Shown one piece after another: positions 25,309-32,859 of a DNA stretch of 64,000 nucleotides; within the stretch, counting starts at the first letter, position 1; the number at the start of each line of letters is the position of its first letter. Where the stretch lies: contig CAVOWL010000001.1 in the NCBI GenBank assembly GCA_963700105.1, forward strand, positions 372,001 to 436,000, given 5' to 3'. The notes below the pieces were generated by a model. The model was not told the DNA's origin. It did not search any database and saw only the letters and a list, made by a program, of their open reading frames with translations. This DNA is from CAVUWL01 sp963700105. GTDB taxonomy: Bacteria; Actinomycetota; Thermoleophilia; Solirubrobacterales; 70-9. The position numbers were made by a program, and so were the translations under genes.

Positions 25309-26696
25309 ATCTCGGTCCCCCCTACCGTCATCGCCCGGATCCGCACGTGGCCTTGGCCGGTGCCGACCGGCACCGTCTGTCCACCCTTTCCGCAAAAACC
25401 GGTCTTCATCTCAAAGTCCGATCCGACGGCGTCGATCGCCGCCAGAGCCTCGAGGCAGTTGCCGATCAGGGTCGCCCCCCGGCACGGTTTCGTCACCTTT
25501 CCGCCCTCGATCAGGTAGCCCTCAGAGACCCCGAAGACGAAGTCTCCCGTGGCTGGGTCGACCTGGCCACCGGCAAAGGACACCGCGTAAAAACCCCTCC
25601 TAACCTCGCCGATGATCTGCTCGGGCTCGCCCTCTCCCGGCGCGATGTAGGTATTTGTCATGCGCGGGATCGGCAGCTCCCGAAAGCTCTCGCGACGGCC
25701 GTTGGCGGTTGAGGCGACGCCGTCGCGTCGAGCACGCAGGCGGTCATAGAGAAATGAGACCAGCCTCCCATCCTCGATCAGCAGCGTTTTTTGGCACGGC
25801 GTCCCCTCGTCATCGATCCCATCGGTCCCCCACTGCGCCGGCAGGCGACCATCGTCAAAGGCGCTCAACAGCGGCTCGGCGACCTGCTCTCCGAGCCGCC
25901 CTGCGTAGACGCTTGCCCCCTTCTGCACATGGTCGGCCTCCAGTCCGTGACCGGTCATCTCGTGAAAGAGGACTCCGCCAAAGCCGCCGCCGACGACTAC
26001 GGGCATCGTGCCTGCCGGAGCGGGGTCGGCATCTAAAAGGATCAGCGCCTTTTGCGAGGCTTGCGCCGCGATCCGGGCCGGATCGGAGTCCAAAAGCTCA
26101 AAGCCGCGGTGCGCACCGAGGGTCTCAAAACCGGTCTGGACGTTGTCGCCACGGCGGGCGACGGCCTGCGCGCCAAGCCGCACCCGGGTGCGATCATCGG
26201 CGCTGAAGAGCCCCTCGGAGTTGGCGACCACGACCTCTCGCCGCGCCTCCGCGTAGGAGGCCGAAAACTGCGCAACCGCGGCACCGCGGCCGCGCTCATC
26301 AAGCTCACGCAGCAGATCCGCCTTTCGCTCGGCGCCAACGTCCTCGGGGCGCTGCTCGATTCGCTGCCCCTTTGCCCAAACCAGCGCCCCCAACCCGCGC
26401 GGTTTGACGCTGGCCGCCCGCAGCGCCGCGGCAGCCTCACCCGCAGCTCGCTCAAGATCGGTGGGGTCGAGTCCGTCGACGTGGGCAAAATAGGTGGTAC
26501 CGGCATCGACAACGCGCACCCCGGCCCCCTGCTCTGAGCCGTCCCGCACCGACTCGATCCGCGACTCATCGATCGCCATCGAAAAGCCGCGGCGGCGTTC
26601 GGCGAACACCTCGGCAAATTCACCGCCTCCTGCCAGCGCTCGGCTCAGAACCCGGTCGGCAACATCGGCGCCCAGCAGCTCGCCCGACCCGCTCAC
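25305..26696 (-). CDS. tldD: TldD-family metalloprotease, catalytic subunit
   Basis: A 463-residue protein with the HExxxH zinc motif in FHEMTGHGLEADHV, the defining feature of catalytic TldD. The N-terminal domain includes the substrate-lining segment ESRIESVRDGSEQGAGVR; the C-terminal domain has NTYIAPGEGEPEQIIGE and the FCGKGGQTVPVGTGQGHVR stretch. With pmbA it should form the active TldD/E dimer in the cytoplasm. Its ATG overlaps the upstream 74-aa gene by 4 bp, so LC7 protein, 74-aa protein, tldD and pmbA form one coupled operon. Confidence 0.93.
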   Translation of the reverse strand: MSGSGELLGADVADRVLSRALAGGGEFAEVFAERRRGFSMAIDESRIESVRDGSEQGAGVRVVDAGTTYFAHVDGLDPTDLERAAGEAAAALRAASVKPRGLGALVWAKGQRIEQRPEDVGAERKADLLRELDERGRGAAVAQFSASYAEARREVVVANSEGLFSADDRTRVRLGAQAVARRGDNVQTGFETLGAHRGFELLDSDPARIAAQASQKALILLDADPAPAGTMPVVVGGGFGGVLFHEMTGHGLEADHVQKGASVYAGRLGEQVAEPLLSAFDDGRLPAQWGTDGIDDEGTPCQKTLLIEDGRLVSFLYDRLRARRDGVASTANGRRESFRELPIPRMTNTYIAPGEGEPEQIIGEVRRGFYAVSFAGGQVDPATGDFVFGVSEGYLIEGGKVTKPCRGATLIGNCLEALAAIDAVGSDFEMKTGFCGKGGQTVPVGTGQGHVRIRAMTVGGTEI

Positions 26697-26917
26697 GATC
26701 GCTCCCGCTTCCCGGCGAGCTCGATCAGGCGCCCCGCGGCGAGGAAGAGCTCGGCGCCTGCCGCCGAGTCGGTGGCGTAATCCGCGCTGCGCCCGGCCCC
26801 GTAGTAGAGGCGCGCAAAGGGGCGGCGGGAAATCCGGCGGCGGCGCATGAATGCCGCGGCCTCCTCGGCGTAGCCAGAGACGCGGTCAAAGAGGACCCGA
26901 TGGGGCTTGGGCGTCAT
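26693..26917 (-). CDS. Conserved-looking hypothetical protein, 74 aa
   Basis: I do not recognise a family. The protein is basic in its middle (RRRRISRRPFARLYYG) with flanking helices rich in alanine; there is no signal peptide or membrane helix. It overlaps both neighbours by 4 bp (ATGA on each side), which is strong evidence that it is translated between the LC7 protein and TldD. A role as adaptor or substrate of TldD/E is possible but only inferred from position. Confidence 0.7.
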   Translation of the reverse strand: MTPKPHRVLFDRVSGYAEEAAAFMRRRRISRRPFARLYYGAGRSADYATDSAAGAELFLAAGRLIELAGKRERS

Positions 26918-27291
26918 CGCAGCGCTCCGAGCACTTCGCCGGCCAGCTCGCGCAGGACCGCGCGCATGTCGAACAGCATCAGCGAGGCGAGCGCGAAGCG
27001 CTCGGCGACGGCAACCGCTAGGAATCCGCCCGCCCGCACCGCGAACACCTCACCTTGCTCGGTGGCGATGTGGACCTGCTCAACCGGCGCGGATCCCGCC
27101 CGGTCGGCAACCCTGAGCAGATTGGCGGCATCCTCGCGCCATCGCTCGCGGTCCCCGGCGGCGGCCAGCACGGCTCCCTCTGAGTCCATGATCACCGCAC
27201 CGCGAAGGTCTGCTGACATCTCGGCCAGGTAGGCAAGCGCCTGCTCTGCGGCGTCGGGCAAAACTGCACCGGAGCTTTTGGCGTCGCTCAT
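26914..27291 (-). CDS. Roadblock/LC7-domain-like protein
   Basis: A 125-residue alpha/beta protein matching the Roadblock/LC7 layout: an N-terminal helix (EQALAYLAEMSADL), a strand-turn-strand GAVIMDSEGAVLAA, a helix, then strands EVFAVRAGGFLAVAVAERF and a closing helix LFDMRAVLREL. In bacteria such proteins partner small GTPases or act in regulation; no GTPase is nearby here. ATG 27291 is used instead of an upstream frame start that would overlap the divergent peptide gene. It is the first gene of the tldD/pmbA operon. Confidence 0.7.
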   Translation of the reverse strand: MSDAKSSGAVLPDAAEQALAYLAEMSADLRGAVIMDSEGAVLAAAGDRERWREDAANLLRVADRAGSAPVEQVHIATEQGEVFAVRAGGFLAVAVAERFALASLMLFDMRAVLRELAGEVLGALR

Positions 27292-27311
27292 CTGGGTGAA
27301 AATACCGGGCC

Positions 27312-27461
27312 GTGTCCCTGGCTCGAGCATCCTGGATCACCGTGGTCGTCATCTGCGCGGTCGCCGTGGTGCTATTTGCGCTTGGCGGCTACACCGGCTA
27401 CGCGATCACCGTCGGCGCCGTCGGCCTAGCCGCTGCGGTCAATCTTCTGCCAACCCCATAG
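27312..27461 (+). CDS. Small hydrophobic membrane peptide, 49 aa
   Basis: A short plus-strand frame starting GTG and ending TAG, with an in-frame stop at 27297 just upstream. The product has a short basic start (SLARASW) and two hydrophobic stretches, ITVVVICAVAVVLFAL and AITVGAVGLAAAVNLL, joined by a GGYTGY turn: a probable two-helix membrane protein. Nearly all third codon positions are G or C. It is divergent from the LC7 gene (20 bp apart) and convergent with the CDF gene (9 bp apart), filling an otherwise unexplained gap. Confidence 0.6.
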   Translation: MSLARASWITVVVICAVAVVLFALGGYTGYAITVGAVGLAAAVNLLPTP

Positions 27462-27470
27462 CCGCTGCCC

Positions 27471-28379
27471 CTAGCCGGAGCGGTAGGGACCCGGAGCCCG
27501 CTCCGGCTCCCGAAACGAGGCTTCGGGCTCGGCGTGGATCAAGACCTCCGCCTTGGGGATCTCGGCTTCGATCTCCTCACGCATCCTGTGGGCCAGTTCG
27601 TGCGCGCGCTCGAGGCTCGTGCCGGAGCGATATTGCACGTGCAGGTCGATGTAGCGGCGAGGGCCGGCCCGGCGGGCGCGGAGCTTGTGGTAGCCGGCGA
27701 CATCGGCGGTGCGGGCCGAGGCGATCGCGGCCTCGATGCGATCCATCTCAGCGGGCGGCAGAGCTTCGTCGACGAGGACTCCCGAGGAGCGCCTGATGAT
27801 CCTCAACCCCGCCGCAACAATCGCCCCTGCCACAACCAGCGCGGTGATCGAATCGAAGGCGACGTCGCCGGTTACCTGGACAAGCGCCAGCCCCACCAGG
27901 ACTCCCGCCGAGGTGAATGCATCGGTTCGCAGATGCGCCGCGTCGCCTTCCAGGGCTGCAGATTCATGCGCCTTGGCCTGGCGCGAGAGCACGCCCGAAA
28001 CGGCCAGGTTTGCGATCACCGAAAAGCCCATCACCGCCATCCCCACGCCAAGCGATTGGACCTCTGCCCCGACCACCAACCGGTGGGTGGCCTCAAAGAC
28101 GATGATCCCCGCACCGACCAGGATCAGCATCCCCTCGAGTGTCGCGGCAAGACTCTCCACCTTCTCGTGGCCGTAGGGGTGATCGGCGTCAGCCGGTTCA
28201 TCGGCTTTTCGGACCGACACGAAGGCGATCACCGACGCGACCAAATCGATGAGCGAGTGAACCGCCTCGGTGACGATCGCGATCGACCCGGTGATCGCCC
28301 CAGCGGCGAGCTTTATCGCGATCAGCAGCGCGTTGGAGGTAATCGAGAGCGCCGCCGCGCCGCTCTTGGTTCGGATCAT
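27471..28379 (-). CDS. Cation diffusion facilitator (CDF) metal transporter
   Basis: A 302-residue inner-membrane divalent-metal/proton antiporter. The metal-site helix reads AVHSLIDLVAS in TM2, followed by the family motif DADHPYGHEKVESLAA and a later HLRTDAFTSAGVLVG in TM5. Six membrane helices precede a cytoplasmic ferredoxin-like domain with the arm segment RRYIDLHVQYRSGTSLERAH and EVLIHAEPE. Zn, Mn or Fe efflux is possible. Its start overlaps rdgB by 4 bp. Confidence 0.92.
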   Translation of the reverse strand: MIRTKSGAAALSITSNALLIAIKLAAGAITGSIAIVTEAVHSLIDLVASVIAFVSVRKADEPADADHPYGHEKVESLAATLEGMLILVGAGIIVFEATHRLVVGAEVQSLGVGMAVMGFSVIANLAVSGVLSRQAKAHESAALEGDAAHLRTDAFTSAGVLVGLALVQVTGDVAFDSITALVVAGAIVAAGLRIIRRSSGVLVDEALPPAEMDRIEAAIASARTADVAGYHKLRARRAGPRRYIDLHVQYRSGTSLERAHELAHRMREEIEAEIPKAEVLIHAEPEASFREPERAPGPYRSG

Positions 28380-28972
28380 CTCGACCCCGCCGCGGCGCCC
28401 GCCTCGAGGTATGCGGCCAACGCCCTAGCGGCGCGCCCACGGTGGCTGATCGCGTGCTTTTCGGCCGGACTCAGCTGGGCCATGGTGCGGCGGTCCTCGG
28501 CGCCCGTATCGAAGGGGATGAAGGCTGGGTCATAGCCAAAGCCGCCATCACCACGCGGAGTCAAGCTGAGCCAACCCTCACAGCGGCCTTCGAAGGTGTG
28601 CTCAGCGCCGCGCTCATCGATCAACGCGATCACGCAAACGTAGGCGACCTCGCGTCCAGCCCCCGCTGCATCGACCTCGCGCAGCAGCTTTTGCAGGTTC
28701 TCGGTGTCGCTGGACCCCTCGCCCGCGTAGCGAGCCGAGCGAACCCCCGGCCGTCCCCCCAGCGCCACCGCTTCGATACCCGAGTCATCGGCGATCGTTG
28801 CCTCGCCGCCGTCCCGGTGAGCGGCGCGGGCCTTGATTAAGGCATTGGCTGCAAAGCTATCGCCGTCCTCGGGCGGCAGGGCCAGCTGGGGCGGTAGCGG
28901 CCGCAGGTCGACCCCGGTCAAGATCTCCGCTAGCTCCCGCAGCTTGTGCTCGTTGCGGGTGGCGAGGATCAA
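28376..28972 (-). CDS. rdgB: RdgB/HAM1 family non-canonical purine NTP pyrophosphatase
   Basis: A 198-residue house-cleaning enzyme hydrolysing XTP and dITP. It opens with ILATRNEHKLRELAEIL, has the SFAANALIKARAA helix, the metal site IADDSGIEAVALGGRPGV followed by SARYAGEG, and the conserved GFGYDPAFIPFD near the end with SHRGRAARAL. It is placed between rph and the CDF gene with 4-bp overlaps on both sides; rph-rdgB pairing is common in actinobacteria. Confidence 0.96.
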   Translation of the reverse strand: MILATRNEHKLRELAEILTGVDLRPLPPQLALPPEDGDSFAANALIKARAAHRDGGEATIADDSGIEAVALGGRPGVRSARYAGEGSSDTENLQKLLREVDAAGAGREVAYVCVIALIDERGAEHTFEGRCEGWLSLTPRGDGGFGYDPAFIPFDTGAEDRRTMAQLSPAEKHAISHRGRAARALAAYLEAGAAAGSR

Positions 28973-29688
28973 ATGACCCGCTCCTGCACCTCCCGCAGGC
29001 GGGCGATCCCGCTCTCGGCAAGGCCGAGCAGCTGATCGAGGGAGGTGCGCGAGAGGGGGGTGCGCTCGGCGGTTGCCTGCACCTCGACCAGACCGCCGTC
29101 TCCGGTCATCACCACGTTTGCGTCAACCTCGGCGGCTGAATCCTCTGAATAATCGAGATCGCAGAGGGCGCGGCCATCGACGATCCCGACGCTGAGCGCC
29201 GCCACCGACCCGTTAAACGGCAGGCTCTCGATAGTCCCGGCCGCGAGCAGTTTTCCAAACGCCTGGTGAAGTGCCACGTAGCCCCCGGTGATCGCCGCGC
29301 AGCGCGTTCCACCGTCGGCCTGAAGCACATCGCAATCGACGTAAACGCTGCGCTCCCCGATCGCCTCAAAATCAACAATGACCCGAAGCGAGCGACCGAT
29401 CAAGCGTTGGATCTCCACCCCCCGCCCATCCTGCTTGCCCCTTGATATGTCGCGCGACTTGCGCTCTCCGGTTGAGGCCGGCAGCATCGAGTACTCGGCG
29501 GTGACCCAGCCCCGACCTCGTCCCTGCATCCAGCGTGGTACCGAATCGCTGACCGAAGCGGTGCAGATCACCCTCGTCTTGCCGATCGAAATCAGCGCCG
29601 AGCCATCGGCGGTGGCGACAAAGCCCGGATCAATGGTCACCGGTCGAATATCGGCCGGGGCGCGATCGTAGCTGCGCGAAGCTGGCAT
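28969..29688 (-). CDS. rph: Ribonuclease PH
   Basis: A 239-residue phosphorolytic exoribonuclease that trims tRNA 3' ends. Motifs are KTRVICTASVSDSVPRWM, GWVTAEYSMLPASTGERK, the arginine-rich EIQRLIGRSLR phosphate site and the QADGGTRCAAITGGYVALHQA block. The end VEVQATAERTPLSRTSLDQL is typical. It is the first gene of the rph-rdgB-CDF unit; its promoter should lie in the 295-bp space upstream (29689-29983). Confidence 0.97.
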   Translation of the reverse strand: MPASRSYDRAPADIRPVTIDPGFVATADGSALISIGKTRVICTASVSDSVPRWMQGRGRGWVTAEYSMLPASTGERKSRDISRGKQDGRGVEIQRLIGRSLRVIVDFEAIGERSVYVDCDVLQADGGTRCAAITGGYVALHQAFGKLLAAGTIESLPFNGSVAALSVGIVDGRALCDLDYSEDSAAEVDANVVMTGDGGLVEVQATAERTPLSRTSLDQLLGLAESGIARLREVQERVI

Positions 29689-29800
29689 CGGCCCGAGTCT
29701 CCCTCATTTCAGAAACGCCTGTCGGGGTCCCCCCAAAAACGTGTGCGATCGGCAATCGACTCGGGGTGCCGGGTCGCACTTCGATCGGCGGCGCGAGGGA

Positions 29801-29944
29801 ATGACCTCAACCTCCATCGAGCCGGTTTCAAGCCCTGCCCGGAGCTCTCCCCTCACGGCCACAATCAAGGCCCTCGGCAGCCTTCCGGTGTGGTGGCACC
29901 GTCCCACCAAAAACTGGCAGGCGGCCGGGTCGGTGAAGGGCTGA
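29801..29944 (+). CDS. Possible small protein, 47 aa, before the glycosyltransferase
   Basis: In the 295-bp gap between rph and the glycosyltransferase, the plus-strand ATG at 29801 opens a 47-codon frame (start TSTSIEPVSSPAR, end WWHRPTKNWQAAGSVKG). About four-fifths of its third positions are G or C, and a weak AGGGA precedes the ATG. It ends 39 bp before the next gene. No family is recognised and it may be chance; nothing else is seen in this gap. Confidence 0.25.
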   Translation: MTSTSIEPVSSPARSSPLTATIKALGSLPVWWHRPTKNWQAAGSVKG

Positions 29945-29983
29945 TCGCTCCCGCCGCGGACCGGGCGCGGATACCCTCAGCCC

Positions 29984-30934
29984 GTGCGCGTCCTGGTCGT
30001 GACCAACTTTTTGCCCGATCACTCGGCCCCCCAGCGAGGACGTTGGGTCACCGATCAGATCGAGGAGCTGAGAGAGCGGGGCGTCGAGATCCAAGAGTTT
30101 GCCTTCCCACGCGGCAGGAGCCACTATCTACCCGCGACCAGGGGACTGCGTAGGGCGTTGCGTCGCCAGCGTTTTGACATCGTCCACGCCCACTACGGAC
30201 TGGCGGGATGGTGCGCCCAGCTGGCCGGCGCAAAGCCGCTGGTGGTCACCTTTCACGGCACCGATGTGCGCCATCGGGTGGTCGGTCCTCTGTCGCGGAT
30301 CCTGGCTCAGCGAGCCACGCTTTGCGCCGGCGTCTCACGCGCCTTGTTTGCAGCCGAGGATGGGCGACCCGGACTTCCCCGCGTGCCCGGAGCAGCGGTC
30401 CTGCCCTGCGGCGCAGACCTTGAGCGCTTCGGGCCCAGACCTCGCTCTCGGTCGCGCGCCGAACTCGGCCTGGACCCTGAGGGGCGCTACCTGTTCTTCC
30501 CGGCTGACCCGAGCCGGCCTGAGAAGCGCCACGACCGTGCTGCTGCCGTGGCGCGGGCGTGCGGGGCGAAGCTGCTGAGCGGCGGGGCGATCGATCCCGA
30601 GCAGATGGCGGTTTGGATCAACGCCGCCAACGCCGTTCTGGTCACCTCCGAATACGAGGGCTTTGGGTTGGCGGCGGTGGAGGCCCTTGCATGCGACGTC
30701 CCGGTTCTCTCGACCCCGGTCGGGATCGCACCATACGCTCTGGGCGGGATCGAGGGCTGCCTCTGCGCCCCGTATGAGGTCGAGTCCTGGAGTGCCACCG
30801 CCGCGGCTCACCTGGCCGTCTCAGAGCCGCGGATCGAGGGCTTTGCCCGCGCCTCCTCGCTATCGGCTTCGCGGATGGCCGAGCGGGTATTGGCAGCCTA
30901 CCGTGACGTCCTCGCCGGCACGGTAATAGATTGA
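29984..30934 (+). CDS. Glycosyltransferase family 4 protein
   Basis: A 316-residue GT-B retaining glycosyltransferase. The N-terminal Rossmann domain begins VRVLVVTNFLPDHSAPQRG and contains FDIVHAHYGLAGW and VTFHGTDVRH. The C-terminal donor domain has the E-x7-E motif in EYEGFGLAAVEALACDVPV and the LSTPVGIAPYAL loop that binds the nucleotide sugar. It is shorter than many GT4 enzymes (about 370 residues), mostly in the linker. The acceptor is unknown; a cell-surface glycan or glycolipid is the usual target. Confidence 0.85.
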   Translation: MRVLVVTNFLPDHSAPQRGRWVTDQIEELRERGVEIQEFAFPRGRSHYLPATRGLRRALRRQRFDIVHAHYGLAGWCAQLAGAKPLVVTFHGTDVRHRVVGPLSRILAQRATLCAGVSRALFAAEDGRPGLPRVPGAAVLPCGADLERFGPRPRSRSRAELGLDPEGRYLFFPADPSRPEKRHDRAAAVARACGAKLLSGGAIDPEQMAVWINAANAVLVTSEYEGFGLAAVEALACDVPVLSTPVGIAPYALGGIEGCLCAPYEVESWSATAAAHLAVSEPRIEGFARASSLSASRMAERVLAAYRDVLAGTVID

Positions 30935-30947
30935 GCCGACGCGAACC

Positions 30948-31388
30948 ATGAGTGAGCAGAGCAGAGCAGCGGAGGGCGAGGAGCTCGGGGCACGGGTCGA
31001 GGAAGCCGAGCGCCGGCTGGAGGCCGCCACCGAGGAGGCAGAGGCCGCCGAGCAACGTGCGATCGCTGAGGTCAGGGCCTTGGAAGTCGACCTCGAGAAG
31101 GAGCGCCTCGCCGCTGCGGAGGCCGAGCAGGAGCGCCGCGCCCAGCACGAGCGCGAGCTTGCCCGCGAGCGCGGCGCCAAGGAGCGAGCGATTGAGGCGG
31201 CCGAAGGGCGACTGGCCGAGATCGAGGCCCAGACAGAGGCAGCTGAGAAGCGAGTCGAGGAAGCTGAGCGTCGAGCGCTTCAGGCAGAGCGCTCGGTCGC
31301 CGACGATCAGGCGCGCGCTCGCGAAGCCGCGGCGGCCTGGCTTCGCGGCCAGGTAAAGGCACTTCGCCGCGAGGCGGGGGGGCGATAG
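30948..31388 (+). CDS. Highly charged coiled-coil protein
   Basis: A 146-residue protein made almost wholly of Glu, Ala, Arg, Lys and Gln heptads (for example EEAERRLEAATEEAEAAEQR), predicted to be one long coiled coil with no membrane segment or signal peptide. Only the last 20 residues, AWLRGQVKALRREAGGR, depart from the pattern. It starts 14 bp after the glycosyltransferase and its TAG overlaps the probable nadB start. Function unknown; a structural or scaffold role is the simplest guess. Confidence 0.75.
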   Translation: MSEQSRAAEGEELGARVEEAERRLEAATEEAEAAEQRAIAEVRALEVDLEKERLAAAEAEQERRAQHERELARERGAKERAIEAAEGRLAEIEAQTEAAEKRVEEAERRALQAERSVADDQARAREAAAAWLRGQVKALRREAGGR

Positions 31389-31414
31389 TCAAAGCGTCCG
31401 AGTTCGACGTCGCC

Positions 31415-32830
31415 GTGATCGGCGGCGGCGCTGCCGGTCTCTGGACGGCGCTACGCGCCGCCGAGCACGGCGGATCCGTTTGCCTCATTTCGCGGACCCC
31501 GCTTTCCCAAAGCGCAAGTTTCTGGGCTCAGGGAGGTTTGGCGGCGGCGCTGGCGGCGGGTGATTCGCCGGCGCTCCATGGCGCCGACACGATCGCAGCC
31601 GGTCGGGGCCTCTGCCGCCCCTCGGCGGTCGAGGCGCTGGTTGAGGGAGCTCCCGCAATGGTGGCAAGGCTGCGCGAGCGCGGGGTTCGCTTCGACCTCG
31701 AACCCGACGGCGAGCTGGCGCTGGGGTTGGAGGGTGGCCACACCAAGCGTCGCATCGTTCACTCCGGCGGCAGCCAAACCGGGCACGAGATCACCTCCAA
31801 GCTAGCCACGATGGTCGCCGCCCAGGCGCGCATTGAGGTCCGCGAGAGAACCTCCGCGACGGCGCTTTGGAGCGATGGAGAACGCTGCCACGGGGTGCTC
31901 AGCGAGGGCCGCCCGATCGCCGCGACCGCGACCGTGCTGGCGACCGGCGGCGCCGCCGCTCTGTGGCAGCGCAGCACCAATCCGCGCGGCGCAATCGGAG
32001 CCGGGCTGGTCCTGGCCGCGGCCGCCGGCGCGACGCTTGCCGACCTCGAGTTCTGTCAGTTCCACCCAACCGCGCTGGCCCTGCCCGGGACTGCGTTTGA
32101 CGGGCTGCTGATCACGGAGGCAATTCGCGGCGAGGGGGCGACGCTGCTTGACGCCTCGGGGCACCGCTTTACCGAGGAGCTCGCGGCTCGCGACGCGGTC
32201 ACCGAGGCGATTCTCGATCAGATGCGCTCAGACGGGGCTTCTGCGGTCAGCCTCGACCTGCGCCCGGTCAGCCCCGATCGCTTTCCAAACGTATTTGCCT
32301 CGTTGCAAAAGGCCGGCCTGAAACCGGGTTCAGATCCGGTGCCGATAGCCCCAGCCGCTCACTATGTGATGGGTGGAATCGCTGTCGATCTCGATGGGCG
32401 CTCCTCGCTGCCCGGGTTGTTTGCGGTTGGGGAGTGCTCTTGCACTGGACTGCACGGAGCTAACCGACTTGCCTCAAATTCGCTCAGTGAGTGCTTTGTG
32501 TTCGGCGAACGTGCGGCGCGGGCGGCGCTTGAGGAGAGCTCCGGACAGCCGCGAGCCCCGCTAGGAACTTGGAGCTTTGCGCCACCGAGCGAGAAGACGA
32601 GGGAGGCGGTCTGGCGCTGGGCCGGTCCCCAGCGCGAGGCCGAGGGGATGCACAAACTGCTCCGCGACCCCTATCCGCTCGCCGCTGCGATCGCCGCCTT
32701 CGCCTTGGAGCGCCGCGAGTCAAGGGGGGGACACCTGCGCTGCGATTTTCCAGAGACCGATCACCAACTCGATCGGGTTCACCTGGTGCTCTCCCCGGGG
32801 GCCGGCATGCGCGGCGAAAGATGGGCCTGA
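31415..32830 (+). CDS. nadB: L-aspartate oxidase
   Basis: A flavoprotein converting L-aspartate to iminoaspartate for NAD synthesis. It has the FAD-binding VIGGGAAGLWTALRA, the SFWAQGGLAAAL block, HSGGSQTGHEI, the substrate motif EFCQFHPTAL, and GGIAVDLDGRSSLPGLFAVGE with GLHGANRLASNSLSE. The first canonical start (GTG 31415) would cut off the beginning of the first beta strand. The same frame continues upstream as KASEFDVAV and reaches an ATA at 31385 that overlaps the preceding TAG (ATAG), so translation may begin there. nadA and nadC are not in view. Confidence 0.9.
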   Translation: MIGGGAAGLWTALRAAEHGGSVCLISRTPLSQSASFWAQGGLAAALAAGDSPALHGADTIAAGRGLCRPSAVEALVEGAPAMVARLRERGVRFDLEPDGELALGLEGGHTKRRIVHSGGSQTGHEITSKLATMVAAQARIEVRERTSATALWSDGERCHGVLSEGRPIAATATVLATGGAAALWQRSTNPRGAIGAGLVLAAAAGATLADLEFCQFHPTALALPGTAFDGLLITEAIRGEGATLLDASGHRFTEELAARDAVTEAILDQMRSDGASAVSLDLRPVSPDRFPNVFASLQKAGLKPGSDPVPIAPAAHYVMGGIAVDLDGRSSLPGLFAVGECSCTGLHGANRLASNSLSECFVFGERAARAALEESSGQPRAPLGTWSFAPPSEKTREAVWRWAGPQREAEGMHKLLRDPYPLAAAIAAFALERRESRGGHLRCDFPETDHQLDRVHLVLSPGAGMRGERWA

Positions 32831-32859
32831 ATCCGGCCGCGGCAGGTTAGGTTGATTCG

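Noticed and set aside
27278..27796. 172-codon plus-strand frame covering the 49-aa peptide
   Set aside because: Different frame, arginine-rich, runs antisense into the CDF gene; the 49-aa frame has the better coding signal.
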